Origin: Saturnia japonica
Taxonomy: Eukaryota > Arthropoda > Insecta > Lepidoptera > Saturniidae
DNA: 64,000 bases
Direction: 5' to 3'
Assembly: GCA_033032175.1 (NCBI GenBank)
Contig: CM065325.1
Coordinates: 9,514,930 to 9,578,929, forward strand
Positions 12,401-25,868 of this stretch are shown here, piece by piece. The notes below the pieces were generated by a model. That model was not told the origin of the DNA. It saw only the letters and a program-made list of their open reading frames with translations, and did not search any database. The position numbers were made by a program, and so were the translations under genes. Numbering within the stretch: the stretch's first letter is position 1; the number at the start of each line of letters is the position of its first letter.

Positions 12401-13837
12401 CCTATCGATATTTATCAGCGATATGCATTCGTAACAATCAACAACATAAAAATATAATAATAACAATAACTGATAACATTAATTATTATTACACTTATTA
12501 ATATTTTCATATTATTTTAAATACATTCAATTACAAGTTCATTGAGTTTTTTTATGTTACCAAATAATGTATAGTAATTTTGGATTTTTACCCAAGGTTT
12601 ATTTGTCTTGTCAGTAGTGGAGTCTATGTTAGTACTTATGTTAAATTTAATATTATTTTATTTTATTTGATATTCCCAAAATATTGAAAAAAGTATTCCA
12701 TTAGGGTTTGTTCCTCTTATTTTCATTTTAAAATGGATTCACTGCTTATCACTACATTACGACGAAATTATTGTCTGGTCTTTAGGAGTCCAAATATTTT
12801 TGGCTCACTGCCCACCTTTTGAGAAGAAGTAACTTACGGCACTCCAACATTGTAATAAGAGATAGATCAGTGAAGTCTGTTAAAACTGTGCGCGATGAAA
12901 ACGTAGAACATAAATCTGTCACCTCGGACAGTGTTACACAAACAAAATTAAATATACGCAAACATTCTAGCCAGCGTGGTACACGGAAAATACTCTTAAC
13001 GCTGATTATAAACTTTTTTACACAAGCTGACAACCTAGGCGTAGCGTGACATTTGGGTAAAATGTCCGATAGAAAGTGGACAGGATTTTCTCAGTATACC
13101 ATTGTTCTGAAAAGAGTATGAGCCATTGGTTTACAAGAAACTCCCGTACTCGCTGCTGAACGAACGAGACTGTAACAAATATATTACGTGCCCCAGAAAC
13201 ATAGGGAACGACGCATTAGGTTAATTTCACAGCGGATACGTATAGCAGAATACAGCGTCAACTGAAGATAGGAACCATAGCGTTCAGTGTAATAACCAGA
13301 AAAGTGGCTGCCTGGAGCGGGGAAGAACATGCCAGAAGATAATTAAAATACAAAGGCGGTCTTCAACAACACTGCGAGGGTCGTGCAGCTGTGAATTTAG
13401 AAGATTATGATTGGTCTAGTTGGGAAATCTAATATAAGCGTAGTTGTTAGTTAAAGTTCGAGTGAAGATTAAATATTAATGATTTCGGTTTTTTAATATT
13501 TGAAACATTTTTCATGGTAGAAAATACCATAATAACTAGTAAATATATCTTATTTACTATTCACAGCAAGAATCCCTAACCTTTATTAATGAAAGAATAA
13601 CATTGTTGTTATCAGTGGAAATATAATCAGCCACAGAATAATTGTGAACACAGGCACAAAGAGAACTGAAGTGACACAACCTGAATCGATTCACATAAAG
13701 TATTGACGATTAATGGAGAACTACGACATGAGACTTAAGTATAGATAGTAGATATGTGGTGTGTAGCGTTCTACCTGCTGGCACCACAGTTCCGTGGCGA
13801 GGATGTTGGCTATCTCCAGAGGATCGATGTTCTGCAT
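9258..13837 (-). CDS. kay: kayak / Fos, bZIP transcription factor (AP-1 subunit), proximal isoform, five coding exons
   Basis: Fos proteins pair with Jun through a leucine zipper and bind TGA(G/C)TCA in the nucleus, acting in stress, wound-healing, developmental and immune signalling. Coding exons on the minus strand are 13775-13837, 11508-11682, 10269-10824, 9668-9806 and 9258-9470. Their phases fit (63+175+556+139+213 nt), giving 381 residues. The basic region is at about residues 142-161 ([12 protein letters not shown]). A perfect five-leucine heptad zipper spans residues 168-196. The C terminus contains [16 protein letters not shown], a conserved Fos tail motif. The N terminus [13 protein letters not shown] is an insect Fos start. 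Every acceptor ends in AG after a pyrimidine stretch. Two donors (exons 2 and 3) are GTTAGC, while the others are GTAGAA and GTAATC. An alternative first exon exists at 42861-42965. Confidence 0.95.
9668..9806 (-). CDS. kay: kay coding exon 4
   Basis: The acceptor TTTGTAG is followed by AATAATG. It encodes [18 protein letters not shown] and [18 protein letters not shown], and the donor is CAG|GTAATC. The 139 nt keep phase on both sides. Confidence 0.9.
10078..10150 (+). repeat. Box-repeat fragment in kay intron 3
   Basis: TGTGCCCGCGGCTTCGCACG followed by a short, diverged body. The family is the one described for 4622-5258. Confidence 0.55.
10269..10824 (-). CDS. kay: kay coding exon 3 (bZIP domain)
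   Basis: The acceptor TATTTGCAG completes the Gly codon shared with exon 2. It carries the Ser/Pro-rich linker, basic region and whole zipper, then a Val/Asp-rich acidic stretch ([14 protein letters not shown]). If read through, the frame would stop six codons after the donor (at 10253); the splice at AAAAG|GTTAGC instead continues into exon 4 in phase. Confidence 0.95.
11508..11682 (-). CDS. kay: kay coding exon 2 (common)
   Basis: The acceptor TCTTCCAG precedes TTGGCG. It encodes [19 protein letters not shown] through THANNY, the conserved N-terminal transactivation region of insect Fos. The 175 nt start in phase 0 and end one base into a Gly codon. The donor is GTTAGC. Confidence 0.93.
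11683..13774 (-). other. kay: kay intron 1 (proximal isoform)
   Basis: It holds one less AT-rich stretch (about 12730-13430) with no frame or repeat family that I can name. The rest is AT-rich. Confidence 0.5.
13775..13837 (-). CDS. kay: kay coding exon 1, proximal isoform
   Basis: The ATG is at 13837-13835. The exon has 21 codons beginning [14 protein letters not shown] and ending WCQQ, with donor CAG|GTAGAA. It ends in phase 0, as required by the exon 2 acceptor. The sequence just upstream is untranslated, and a GC-rich candidate promoter lies at 13880-14240. Confidence 0.92.
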
Positions 13838-13879
13838 CTCGACAATGATAACTCAACCACGTTTATAATTAGACGCTTA

Positions 13880-14240
13880 CACTATTGTATTGCGCTTTTT
13901 GCGGCGCGACACCTTCGTGCGGTTCGAGTTTGTTAGTCGATTTGTTCGTTATAATCCGCCCTCGCAAACTACAATAAAAAAGTTACGATCGGATCTATTC
14001 TTCGATAAGATTTGATTACGGGGATGGTCGGGAGTTACGGTTCCCGTCGAGGGGCGGATCGTCGGTCGTATGTCGCGATATATCGCGGAGAGTGTCGTGT
14101 GCGCGGGAGTGCGGGTCGTTCGTTCGTTGCGCGCGCGTACGGCGGCCGGCCGCGGCGGATCGCGCGCTACTGCCCGCGCCGCGCCCGCTCACCCGAAATC
14201 TTCGCCCACGAGCGACGTCGAATCATTTATTAATAGAATA
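13880..14240 (-). promoter_or_regulatory. kay: GC-rich candidate promoter and 5' UTR of proximal kay
   Basis: A CpG-dense block (peak about 14090-14200) sits immediately upstream of the proximal first exon in otherwise AT-rich DNA. The position and composition suggest the promoter. No clear TATA box is at a suitable distance. Confidence 0.4.
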
Positions 14241-14394
14241 ATCCTCTAACTCCGGAAATATTTCGCATCATTTCGCATTACACGCGGTCTGTCTTAGGTG
14301 GGTATCATGCTCGAAATAATTAAATTTTACTAAATTACACAATTACCTCAAAGAGATTACTTTTTAACACATAAAAGTTTGTACATCTTTTTTA

Positions 14395-14605
14395 AATACA
14401 TTATAGCTATTAGCGTTTGGCCACAATCTCACCTGATGTGAAGTGACGATGTGGCCCAAGATGATTGCTAACACGCTTAGCCTAGTGAGGGGATTCTCAA
14501 ATGCAGCTACCGGAACACATCTATATGGTGCTTGACGACAGAATCTTAAAGGGTTAGTAGCTAGCCAGGCGTGCTTTACAAAATGCCCTACCACCCATGC
14601 TAAAC
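14395..14605 (-). repeat. Truncated copy of the SINE seen at 53236-53535
   Basis: It shares GGCCACAATCTCACCTGATG, the CCGGAACACA and CTTGACGACAGA-like stretches, and the CCCTACCACC end with the copy at 53236-53535. The tRNA-like head is missing. Confidence 0.6.
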
Positions 14606-17600
14606 TGCTTTTCAACTAAAATAAAATATACATGATTTTTTTTAAGCAATTGTTACAAGTATATTGTTGAATAGTAATTGTCTCGATACTTCACATGAAA
14701 ATTATTGTCACTTCAAATTCGATAACCGGGTTTGCAGTTTTGAAATTTATGACATGTACCTATCAACCAAACGGCGTATGATGACGACGCAAGTGGGCGG
14801 GAGGCTTGATGGGACCTTGCGGCAAGGACGCGGTTCGCAAGCCTGTGGGCGATACTGACTAGGTTTAGACACTGTTAATACAGCCTTTTAAGGTAAACAA
14901 AATTATTATCGTAGACGAGAAATTTAAGATTTATAACCAAACATAGTAAACATTAAAAATCGAACGTCTAAATTTTAAAGACTAAGATTTTTTATAGTGT
15001 ACAATTTCGCATGGATAATAAGAATAATCGATTGTAACTGATTATTAAAAATACTGTGACAAATTTAACGTGAATATTTTTTTCTACAGTAAAATATTAT
15101 AGTATACCTAATAAATACTTAAGTAAAATAGGAACTATGGAAGTAATAATAATTTTATTTTTTAGATATTTTAGTAACAATTCCACAAACGTAATTGTGA
15201 TAATAAAAAAATAATGAGATGATAAGTTCAATTTTATATCAGTCTGAGCGGAAGTCCATGATTTTTTATTTATGTAAAAAAACCTAGATTTTTCCCTCTT
15301 CACTGCGATTACTGCTTACAGAGGGATTTAATAGTTGTTACGTAGCAGTATGTTATTGCTGAAGTGCACAATGATTTTATCTATAAACGACAGGAATTTC
15401 TCTATAACATTTTAGAGAGGAATAAATTAAAATTAGACATTTTAATTCAAAGACAATTTTTACAAGAATAAGTTACTTATAGAAATATAAATTTATGTAA
15501 TGAGAAAAATCTTCAAATATAATCATAACTAGAAGTTTCCTATTCGATTTTTGTCATTTATTTATGTGACTGTATCTGCAGATATCCATGTAAGCAATTT
15601 TCCATCATGGAGTGTTGCGAGCATCGCGCGCAGGCAACAAAGCAGCCGGTAAGCTACTCCGGAAGGCGCTTTACCCGGTCAATTACTACAATTGCTTAAA
15701 TGAAATCCGTCTCGAAATGTTCGCACTCCGTGTTGCCTCGAGCTACCAACATGTACGTTAATTGGTCACGGTGCTTTACCTAATAATTAACTAATGTTTT
15801 ATATATATGTATCTCTAACATTTTTTGTGGTTAGCACTCTTTAATATATTATTTCGTATATAGTATCATGTTGTCTACGTTTTCCTTGATTGTATTCAAT
15901 ATAAATGAATAGATGAGAATCTTGAGATAGCTCTAAGCTACTTTGATACTTTAGCTTTCTAGCAGCTCTAAAATACATTGTAGATAGTATGCTAAATAGT
16001 GATTGCCATCTTAAAATCCGCTCAATCTTTTTCTATCTCTTTCCTTATTAGTGTCATTGCTTTTCCAATTTTCTACTTTTGTGCTTTTGCCGAACTATGG
16101 CAAATGTTTATTCCTTTTTTCTATTTGTCCTCAACATTTTAATTGTCATACTCCATAGATCACATATTTTCAACTGATGATACAATAAAGTTGCTATGAT
16201 TAACGATAGATATTTTGATCGGTCTTATATTTTACTTTAAGTAGGTACTAAGTATTTTAAAATATTTCATTTGACACGAAATATTTACTTTAATAAGTTT
16301 TATTACCTTCTTATATCCGTATCCCGTAAGTAGGCATTAACACTTTTTAACTATCGTGTTTTGTACACATTATAAATATTTATTTCACACGGGTCTGCAA
16401 CGCGTACTTATGTATAAGATATGCGTAAGTATTTATTATACGCGTCCTTGGCCCGCGTCAAATAAATACTTCTACCAGACTTAACAAATCCCTTATTACT
16501 ATAATTCAATACGCAAACATGTATACACCTATTACTAAAGCTGTGCTAGTAGGTATTTATTTACAAAACTTACTATATACGAAATAAAGCTTATGCATGA
16601 AAACGTGTAATGTTTGAATTTAAACAACTCTGCAATCTCCCTTATCACAACAAATGTAATGTCTAATAAATACATAGTTTGCCCTAAATTCTATTTCTTA
16701 GAACTGGACTTACGCATTTGCTGCGTAAAACCAAATCCTCGGGTGCATTAAGAGCGTACTACACCGGCTGTTATCGGCCGCGTGGAGCCAATGAGATCAC
16801 CATTATATCTAGTTATGACGTGTTGCTACATGTAGCAAGTTCTGTTCTGTTACCTCTACAGTCTACAGGTCTACACTTTGTTAACATAATATCATCACAA
16901 CCCAGCAATGTTGCATTAATTAAGAAATTTAAACGTAGATTCATATCTAGAAATTGTAAATGTCAAATTATTTTTTAAGAGTGAGCGGTTTTCTTCTGAA
17001 AACGACACTATGTTATTAAGTACACTTACAATAACTATGATATATTTTTACATACTTCTTAATGTAGAACAGATCTTTTGGATAAGTGACATGTTCTAAT
17101 TCAAATAAGTGTTACGTATCAATTGTTTCTAAATTATCACGAGGAAATTCTCAAATTAGCAGGAGGCATCTTCAACGGTTATCGTACTGGTAGACGTCAT
17201 ATATATATATAGATCAATCAAAATAATGTTAGTTAATCGAATTGTTTTACCAAAAGCAAAACGGACTTTTCTTGTTCTTGCCAAAAATTTTAGCAGTTTC
17301 TAGTTTAAAGCAAACAAGATCTTACATTGTCGAATTCTAATGTCCTATGTACTTGAACTGCCGGTGTGTGGGGGGGGGGGGGTCATTTCTAATGTTACTG
17401 GTACATTCACCTTTGTATTTGCGAAATATTTATACATTTTATATTCTGCGTCTATACACAAGTATCACCGATAAGGCAAACCGTTATCCACACGTGTGCT
17501 CGCCCACGTACGTACTGTATATCTAATCGGGTCTACCACACTTCATGTCTACACTCCAACATCATTTAGACCGCACACCGCTTAATGCACCGCTAAATTG

Positions 17601-18961
17601 CAATTAAATCTTAATTAAGTTATATACACAAAATAAACTCGTAGGAATTCTTTTAGTTTATGTACAAGGTTATTTTATAATTAACCGGAATGAGTATTAA
17701 GTTCTTTAAAATTCCGAAAACAATGCATCAACACTATAAATTAAAAACATTAAATTCTTGTCCGTATGACAAAGTATCAAACGAACGCTACATAAATAAA
17801 AGTATTATTTATCCACATTTTCATTTTATATTATATGTGATATATTTGAGTGTGTTTCAATTTGGTTTCATTTATAAATAAGTAATCAACGAATAGACAC
17901 AAAAATATACAAGAAGCGTGTGTCAATTCCATTTTCTTCAATATAATTGAACTTACATTTTCATCGTAATTTTCAAGAAATTATAGTACAAGGTTGTCTT
18001 AACGAAAGACATCAATACAGTATTTCAGAATGAGAAAGATGTCTCGAAAATTTCTAAATATCAAGCTCGTCACCGCTTTATTTAGCAAAATATTAAACAG
18101 TATTCGTGTGCCACTTTCCGGGAACGATGCCCGATACCATACCCGCCAGACCCGTGAACCGTTGCCCACTTTATTAAACAAAACAGTTTGATTAAGCTAT
18201 AAAAACGTAATACGAATAAACAACCACCGACTGACGGGAAACATTCGACGGGTGATGGCATCAAGACCTTGGCACAACACAGTCCAGACTGAAGTATGTA
18301 GTAGCGTGGAAGTATCAAGATATGTAAAGATAATAAATAAACGTAAATAATTAAGTGATCGATCAATGAAAATTATGTGATATGCAACATTTGCTAAAGA
18401 AACTTCTAGAAAGTTATTACTGTTACAAGCCCAACTAATTAAGACTACGTAATTGAGTATCTTATACATTAAAAAATGAGTAACGAATAAACGTCCAGAG
18501 GTGACAACCGTCAGTACGATAAAAGAAAAATATAGACAGGAACAAATATATTAAGTGTTTAATTAGTAAAATGCCATTTACACTTTTATCAATAAAGATT
18601 CATTTCCACATGACCATAGCCTTGGTTTGACACCAAGTTTGAGAATCTGCATGCGAACCGCGTTGGTACTATAAACTATTGTTTCTGCCTGTATGCACGT
18701 GTTTGCTGCACGAACAGGTGATGTGAGGTACACATACCTTAATATCAACATATCTATAGTAAGTGTGAACCGATCTCAGACAAGCAGCAACATTGGAGGA
18801 ATAGAGACGGTGCAATTCCATAAGGCAAGTTATTTGGGAATTATGTACTTAATATAAAAATTGAGTTTTGTAAACTACCATAATATTATAATTAATAACA
18901 AATATTCCGCACGCGTTTGTTACTACGCAGTAATTATTTTCATCCCGTAATTTTATTTTTA
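14606..18961. other. Intron DNA, no gene recognised
   Basis: AT-rich. The only oddities are GC-richer patches at about 15600-15770 and 16740-16800 and a run of 13 G at 17370-17382. Confidence 0.4.
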
Positions 18962-19310
18962 ACTAGCTGTGCCCGTGGCTTCGCTCACGTGGACTACAGA
19001 ATGCCCGCGCGAATCTTGCTCCCCGCTACTAGCTATTTTAAAGACGAAAATGCTTATTGTGGGTGTTCCTTAGAATATAGATGTATACTCTCCCGGAATT
19101 TTTTGTAGGTCTTTTTATTGCCTATAATTATGTAGTTCATTAATTTGCTTATGGTTTACTCAGCATAAGCCATTTAAGCGCCCGAATTGATTCACCATGA
19201 CCAGTTTTTTTTAATAGTGCGTGCATATAGTATGCCCATCGGGAAATTTTGGAAAAATATTAAAAGTAAAGACAGGACTACAGATTTATTAATATAGATG
19301 TAGATAGGTA
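18962..19310 (+). repeat. Box repeat, plus copy
   Basis: It begins AGCTGTGCCCGTGGCTTCGC. The body (GAATCTTGCTCCCCGCTACT, TTTAAAGACGAAAATGC, TGGTTTACTCAGCATAAGCC) matches the copies at 53943 and 62175. Confidence 0.7.
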
Positions 19311-19439
19311 AGGAAGAAACTTCTTTTTGTTTAATTAAATAAAATTGTTTTGTTATTTCCTTTTACCGTCTCGTTGCCGCACTGATAAATACACTTTTCA
19401 TAGACTTGGTGACTCTCAGAAGTCCTTGCAGATAATATT

Positions 19440-19760
19440 AATAAATGTATTCTTACTATATATCAATATTATAAATGCCAAAATAATTTCCGAAAAGACT
19501 ATTTTCTTTATTTCTTGACCGATTTTGATGGAATTTTGTACACGGGAAGTATAAATCATTCCACGAATGATGATAGGCTTTGAGAATTTTCAAAAACTCT
19601 TACCAACTAAAACCATTACCAAAACCAGTCATTCCTCAATTGATAAGCTGTATGAATTGTCAATAAGTAAAAATAAAATTACGGGATGAAAATAATTGTT
19701 GCGTGATAACTGATAAGTAATAACAAATACGTGCGCAGCCGCGGGCACGCCGCTACTTAA
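19440..19760 (-). repeat. Box repeat, minus copy, facing the one at 18962
   Basis: The minus-strand box GCGGCGTGCCCGCGGCTGCG lies at the right end, and a CATCAAAATCGGTCAAGAAA-type unit is in the body. Its sequence is closer to the copies at 4622 and 49300 than to its neighbour. Confidence 0.65.
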
Positions 19761-21539
19761 TATTATGAAGAGCTAAAGTTTGTGGATTTATATTTGTAGA
19801 AGGTAATTTTGGGAAAACCAATCCTTTTTTAAACATTGTTCCACTGATAGAAAACTACGTTCAGACTATAAGGCAGGACTGGGCAGGACGTACATGTAGG
19901 CATATGTTTTATATTCTTGTTATGTTTTATATTGTTACTAACGCATAAGAAGTGACGAGCGGTTGTTTTTACTTGTAGGAAATAAAATAATACGAATTAC
20001 TACGCCGATATAGTTAAGGCACTAAACATAGGTAATACATACTAACTATTGTTTACTAAACATCACAAATAACATTGGTTTAAATGAATAGAACATATTC
20101 TACATAATAATTGTTCTTGCCAACTGAGAAATACTGCACAAGAGAGGTACATATCCTCCCATAATATCGGACCTTGAGTTGTAGACTACTCGAAAAGTGA
20201 CCTCAATTACTTGGAAATACGGAACTTATTTACACCACAGACAGGGCACTCTATAAAACACTGCGAGGAATGTTACGCTATCAATTTAAAGCGTACATCT
20301 TTGTGTGGATTCGTGTTGATGAACGGTCGTATTTCATTTGAACGGCTTGTCCGGGAGCTCATTAACGGAGCGCTAATTGTCCATGCTAATGTGTTAGTTC
20401 GCTAAGACAGAAAAATTCCTTGAACCAATTCTAAATTGTTGTTTTAGTTTCATTAAGATTGCATCTTTGACCGTAGGTACTGAATGTAAGTAATAGTGAA
20501 GGTAAATCAAACAAAAACCTTAAATTGTTATACGATAAAAAATACCCTTGGCCGGTTGTTCCGTGAGATTCTGTAAAAAAAGTCAGCATGAGGATACTTG
20601 CCAACGCCGATTTATCAATGCGCAATAATATATATTTTTAAATTACAACACAAATTTTCAACTGAAAGTGTTGTGAAACTATAGTGTGGATAATTAAAAA
20701 AATACTTTGATCACGCAACGAATATCCACTCCCAATGCTTGACAAATGCATAAAATTTAATGTGAAAGGGTATAGGAGAAGCACATGCTAGCGATGTATG
20801 GCGCTGTCGACGTGCTGTCGCGACATTGACCGCCACTGAACGAATAATAATAAAACAAATCGCCGTCCTGGCACCGAGCCAGCCACCCTTCACTTCACCT
20901 TTATTACAATAACTAACGTTCCAACTGCTATTGCCGAACTGATATAAACTACACAAAATAAAATTTGAAGTCAAACAGCAATGGATAATTTATTGGGCAA
21001 CGTTTACTACTTCAGACAAGAAACTAATCGATAAAATCGGTTCCAAGCTAATACACCCCAATATTTTGTGGATAGGAATTAAAAAATAAATAAAGTCAAG
21101 GTTTTTTTTTTATCGTAGCAACGACAAAGTCACAGAACTGTATCTCATGGTAAGTACAGTGCAATTCAAAAACAATGGCGACCACAGAGTGATTCACAAT
21201 AAATCACCAGTAGTCGATCGAATTTAATTGAAATGATTAAATGTACATAATCCCTGAGAAAGCATTCTTGAACGTCAGTCAACATTACTACCGACTCGGA
21301 AAACATCCTGCAAGAATTCGACCGTCACTGCCAAATTTAATCATTTATATGTACTCGTATTTTTTTGAATTAAAATAATTTATACAAAAATGTATTTTTA
21401 TAATATATAATATTTCAGTTAACCGTAGTATTTTCAAAATTATAATATTAATAATGGCGTCCACAATAGTTGATTTCATTATTGATAAATTTATTTACAA
21501 ATAAATACTTCAATTACAAAATGGAACGCTTAATAGAAT

Positions 21540-21770
21540 TTCAGGCGAACAGTGACGACCTTCGTTTTCACGAAAACTACTATTATTCTGCGTTTCTCGG
21601 AAAACCCGTATGAGTCACCGTCACTCGTTCTCTATCGCGGGTCACTACGATCGCGTATTTACATTCGTCGTCGGCTCAATTCAAAAACTCGATTACGTTG
21701 AATGATTCATGCGAACTATGAATCAGCGCGCGACATTGGAGAAAACTTCGCTACGGAATAATAAATAAAA
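21540..21770. promoter_or_regulatory. GC-richer block with AP-1 motif in the kay intron
   Basis: The block contains an exact TGAGTCA at 21611-21617 and is less AT-rich than its surroundings. Candidate enhancer only. Confidence 0.25.
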
Positions 21771-22317
21771 TCACAATCGAAAGTAAAGGAAATTCGATAG
21801 AAATCTAATAAAGTACCATCGTCATACATTAAATCTAAAATTTTAATAATAATAATAATTTTAAAAGGAAGTTGTTATCGTTCACAAAAAATATAGGTTA
21901 CTTACAACTTATGAGCATTATTGAAATTTTTAATTAAACATGGTAGGATGTTTTTATTTTAATTCATAAACAAACATTATTTAACCCTATATTGTGGTGG
22001 CATTTTTCTTGATTTATGTAGTTGTTAATATACTCAAGTGAAGTGAATTATAAATAATAACTTGAAGGATGAATTTTAAGTTACCGTAAAACTCCTTGGA
22101 CTTTTAACAAGAGAGCTTTTGCTTGAATTCTGAATATTAGAAAAATATTCTATCCACGTATCATTGGCATAATTGCGTATAAAACATGTTGAACATTAAT
22201 AATAATAAAAGAGAATTTACCATTACCATGCGAGTTTCAACAAAGTAGTGAGTAGTAGATAATGATTTGTCTTGGTATACACATCGATAACGTTATCTAA
22301 TAATATAAAGGCGAAAC

Positions 22318-22405
22318 GTATGGCGACGATCTGTGGGCCGGATATCGTCCGGAAATGGCGAGCATTCCGCGCGGCGCGGCCTGGGCGCCGCTGCCAGCCG
22401 CAGAC
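22318..22405. promoter_or_regulatory. Short GC-rich block in the kay intron
   Basis: About 85 bp of dense CpG (CGCGCGGCGCGGCCTGGGCG) surrounded by AT-rich DNA. No frame or repeat is recognised. Confidence 0.22.
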
Positions 22406-22599
22406 TTCCCCGAAAAAAAATTATAACAAAATGTTTTTATTATAATTTGCGATTTGAGATAATTTATTTATAACATTTTATTACATGGGTTTTAGTAAAA
22501 ATTTTAAATCTCTACTTTATACAAATAAATAAAATTGAAATGTCTGTTTATAAGTCAAATATCAACTTTTTACTAAATGCATATGAAAGTTACGGTATT

Positions 22600-22822
22600 T
22601 ATAACAAAAATCCATTTTTTTTGTCTGTTTGTTTGTTTGTTCTGGGTAATCTCCGTAACGATCGGACGCATCGATTTTGTCGGGACTTTCACTGGCAGAT
22701 GGTTGTTAAAAGGAGTAACTTAGCCTATTTTATTGTAGAAAATGAATTACCGTTCACCCGATCGACGGCATGGCACTCTAAAGTTCACGCCAGTGCAGCC
22801 GCGGGCACAGCTAGTTTTAAAT
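22600..22822 (-). repeat. Box repeat, minus copy with simple tail
   Basis: The left end is a T run followed by GTTTGTTTGTTTG, the tail on the opposite strand. The right end is the box (minus: TAGCTGTGCCCGCGGCTGCA). Confidence 0.65.
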
Positions 22823-25800
22823 AAATAAAACGTAATATGGTTATGACGAAATCAAAACAATTTACATTAAATTTATATTATATCACAAAATGGGTAGGTA
22901 TATTATAATGGGTTATCTAATACATTAGTGTTTTAAATCGGTATTAATTATATTGTTCCGCGACGATAAGAAACGGCAGCTGCACGAACGCGGTTAAACA
23001 AAGACTTGCAATCCTGACGCGTTTAATAGCGATGCAAATTGTATTGTCGCTTTTGTTATTGTGGTGATTCTATACATGTTCATATTACGTGTGGTACTAC
23101 TGTACATTATCTTGAATTTATTAGATGGAAGCGATGCCGCAATAATAAACATTTCCACCGAATGCAACACGTTTGTTCGTTCACAATACAGATTTATTTC
23201 ATTTTCGAGTACATTAACCTTTTCCTCAAAAACAAACTGACTACGAGATTTTCCTGATTTCATACTTTGAAATGTAAGACAAATGGAATTATACTGGAGC
23301 ATCGCGTAGCGTCTTGACAGCTCTAAAACATTTTAAATTTTATAATGTATCCCAATTACATTTACGGTAAACATTATGAACATAGTAAATTGTATTGAAA
23401 TTGTGATACACAACACCAATATAGTACAAGTAATTGCGCTTATGAGTTCATCGAATCTTTATAATAGATGAGAAGTAGGTACGTCGTAATTTGACAGGCA
23501 GTGTTTCAAATTATAAACAATATAACAAAATATAATATTACTCTAAAGGCAACAGATTTGTTTGCAGCATCAAAATTGTTATGCAGTGCGTGACAACAAA
23601 ATCGAAACGCCAATACCAAAATTACTAAATTTTTTACACGTATTTAGAGTCACATTGTAAAATTTAAAACAGTTATTGGCTGGCGACGTGTATAACGATA
23701 GACAGACAAAGCTATTGTCTCGAAGCCGCTGCGTTTGGCGGCACTTATGCTAATTTCTTTTGAGGTACGTTCCAGGCTTCCTTTGCGGGGTTAACAAATG
23801 GTTTTATGGTACCTGCAATATTTTAACAAAAGACAATTGCAGCGGCAACGACCAGCCGATTACAATAAATAATAACTACCCATGTAAGTACACGGGACCA
23901 AATTAGAGTGTGTCCTCATTTAGACAGAACGACCAAACACAGATTTTAGTCATGTTCGTTTTGAGATTTTGCAATCTGTTCAATTTGATAACATTAAAAT
24001 ACGACTTAAACTATTATTATCATGACTTCATTTTGGTGCTTTTTCTTTTCGCCATTTTTCACAACTGCGACTGTAATTGTACTTAGTTGTAGCGACAACT
24101 TTATTCATTCATACTTCATTTCTCTTAAGTATGTGTTTATGTATTTATAAACCATTTTTTTTTGGAAAAGTTTTGTGTCTTGTATAATATAAGTAGGTAA
24201 ATAAAGTTTAATTTGCTACTTATGCTTATTAGAATAGTTATATTACAATATTACAACATCACAATTACTTTTTACTACGTATTGAACATTTACATGACCT
24301 AGGTACATTGATTTCCTGAAGAAAGGTCTCACACTTCAGTTCAGCTTTTATGTTTTGTTTTCTTTTTTCTTACATATATTTTAATTTTAACATTCCACCC
24401 TTGCTTATCACTGTTACTAATTACTGACCGAAAGCATGACCACAACACAGACACATGACCTTAAATAACGTGGCCACTATACAACATTATGAGAACTCTA
24501 TACAAAACTGAGCGCAGTGGACTTTAAATCTTATTTACAAAAGCTCACGGCTTTATCACGTACTTTTATATATTTTGTAGGAGATATCTCCGTGTAATCT
24601 CTGGTATACGACCTCGGTTGCGCGTACGCAGTTGAAAGCATTTCAGTTTATCACTTGGGCGCGGAAAGGCCGTCGCTTGAGTGGCCCTGGTACCGCCTAG
24701 CACCACCGTAGATAAATACGCCCATCACATTAATGTCAACATTTCTACAGCTTTACTCAAAGAGACGTTTATTCTAATACTAGCCGTGTCCGTGACTTCG
24801 CCCGCGTTATATCTTTTGAGAATGAAAAACAGCAACTAAATGAAAACCTGAATCTCACCTTACGGTATTTGAACGGTATGGCATAAGCTATTAGAATACC
24901 CAACTAAAATCATTTTAAATGTTAACCATCCTTTACGAAAAGTTAATCCCATCAAAACCATAAAATGTAAAAAAATGCCAAGTCTCGCAACGCAGTTCTT
25001 TCACACAAAGTTGTGAAATCTCGTGTAAAACAAATCATTTGTTTTTGTTGTGTCTTTAGAAACACCTATTCGACAACTTTGTTATAAATTGTTATCTAAT
25101 CAATTACCTATCAACATTTATAGTGACCGTATTAATATTAGGCACCTTTTTTCTATGTTAATTATAATGACTTGAACGACAACACATCCTACTAACTAAA
25201 ATACTTTATTATTAGGTGCACCGTTTAGATTTATGTACTTAGTAATCGAAATAGTAAATTATTCTTTTATAATTATGGTGCCCTTCAATTGTAATTATTT
25301 ATTGCATTTGGAAATTATGTAAAGATAAAATTATTTGGATTAATTTGGTATCATTTCACTAAATAGTTTAAATATATTACAAAATTACATATAATACATA
25401 CATTCTTTTTATATGTACATAGCTAAAACGTACTTTATAGACCATACAAATGTCCATACGTGTAATCCTAAATGTACCTTCAGACTATAAACTGCAACTA
25501 TAGGTACCAAATTTTATTAAATTCGGTCCAGTAGTTTTGGCGTGATTGGCGTTCAATAAAACCGACAGACGGACTAAAATGTCAAAAACTATCGAAATGT
25601 GTTCTATTCATGATTTCTCAAATATCTTCAATATACAAATTTCGACTCATTACATAAATAAATACTACTATACATTTAATCAGATAAATAAATATATTTA
25701 TTATCTTCACGATCCCAAAAAATCAAATATCAAAGTGACTATTGTATGAAAATTAAATGCAGTTATTGTTATTGGCGTTTATCATATAACATAGTATATG

Positions 25801-25866
25801 AATAGGAGATTAGTGTAAAACAGAGTATCGCTATTGATATTAGATATGTTTAAGGTCGGTTATAAA
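22823..25866. other. Intron DNA with one repeat fragment
   Basis: A box-repeat fragment starts at 24779 (AGCCGTGTCCGTGACTTCGC, plus). A possible matching tail lies near 25500-25570 (GTCCAGTAGTTTTGGCGTGA). Nothing else is recognised. Confidence 0.35.
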
Positions 25867-25868
25867 TA

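Larger units (their letters stand above)
19761..22599. other. Intron DNA, no gene recognised
   Basis: AT-rich except for the blocks at 21540-21770 and 22318-22405. No inverted ends seen. Confidence 0.4.

Noticed and set aside
12782..13033. Minus-strand frame with a GTAAGT-like donor near 12831
   Set aside because: No phase or sequence fit to kay, and no recognisable protein; chance donor.
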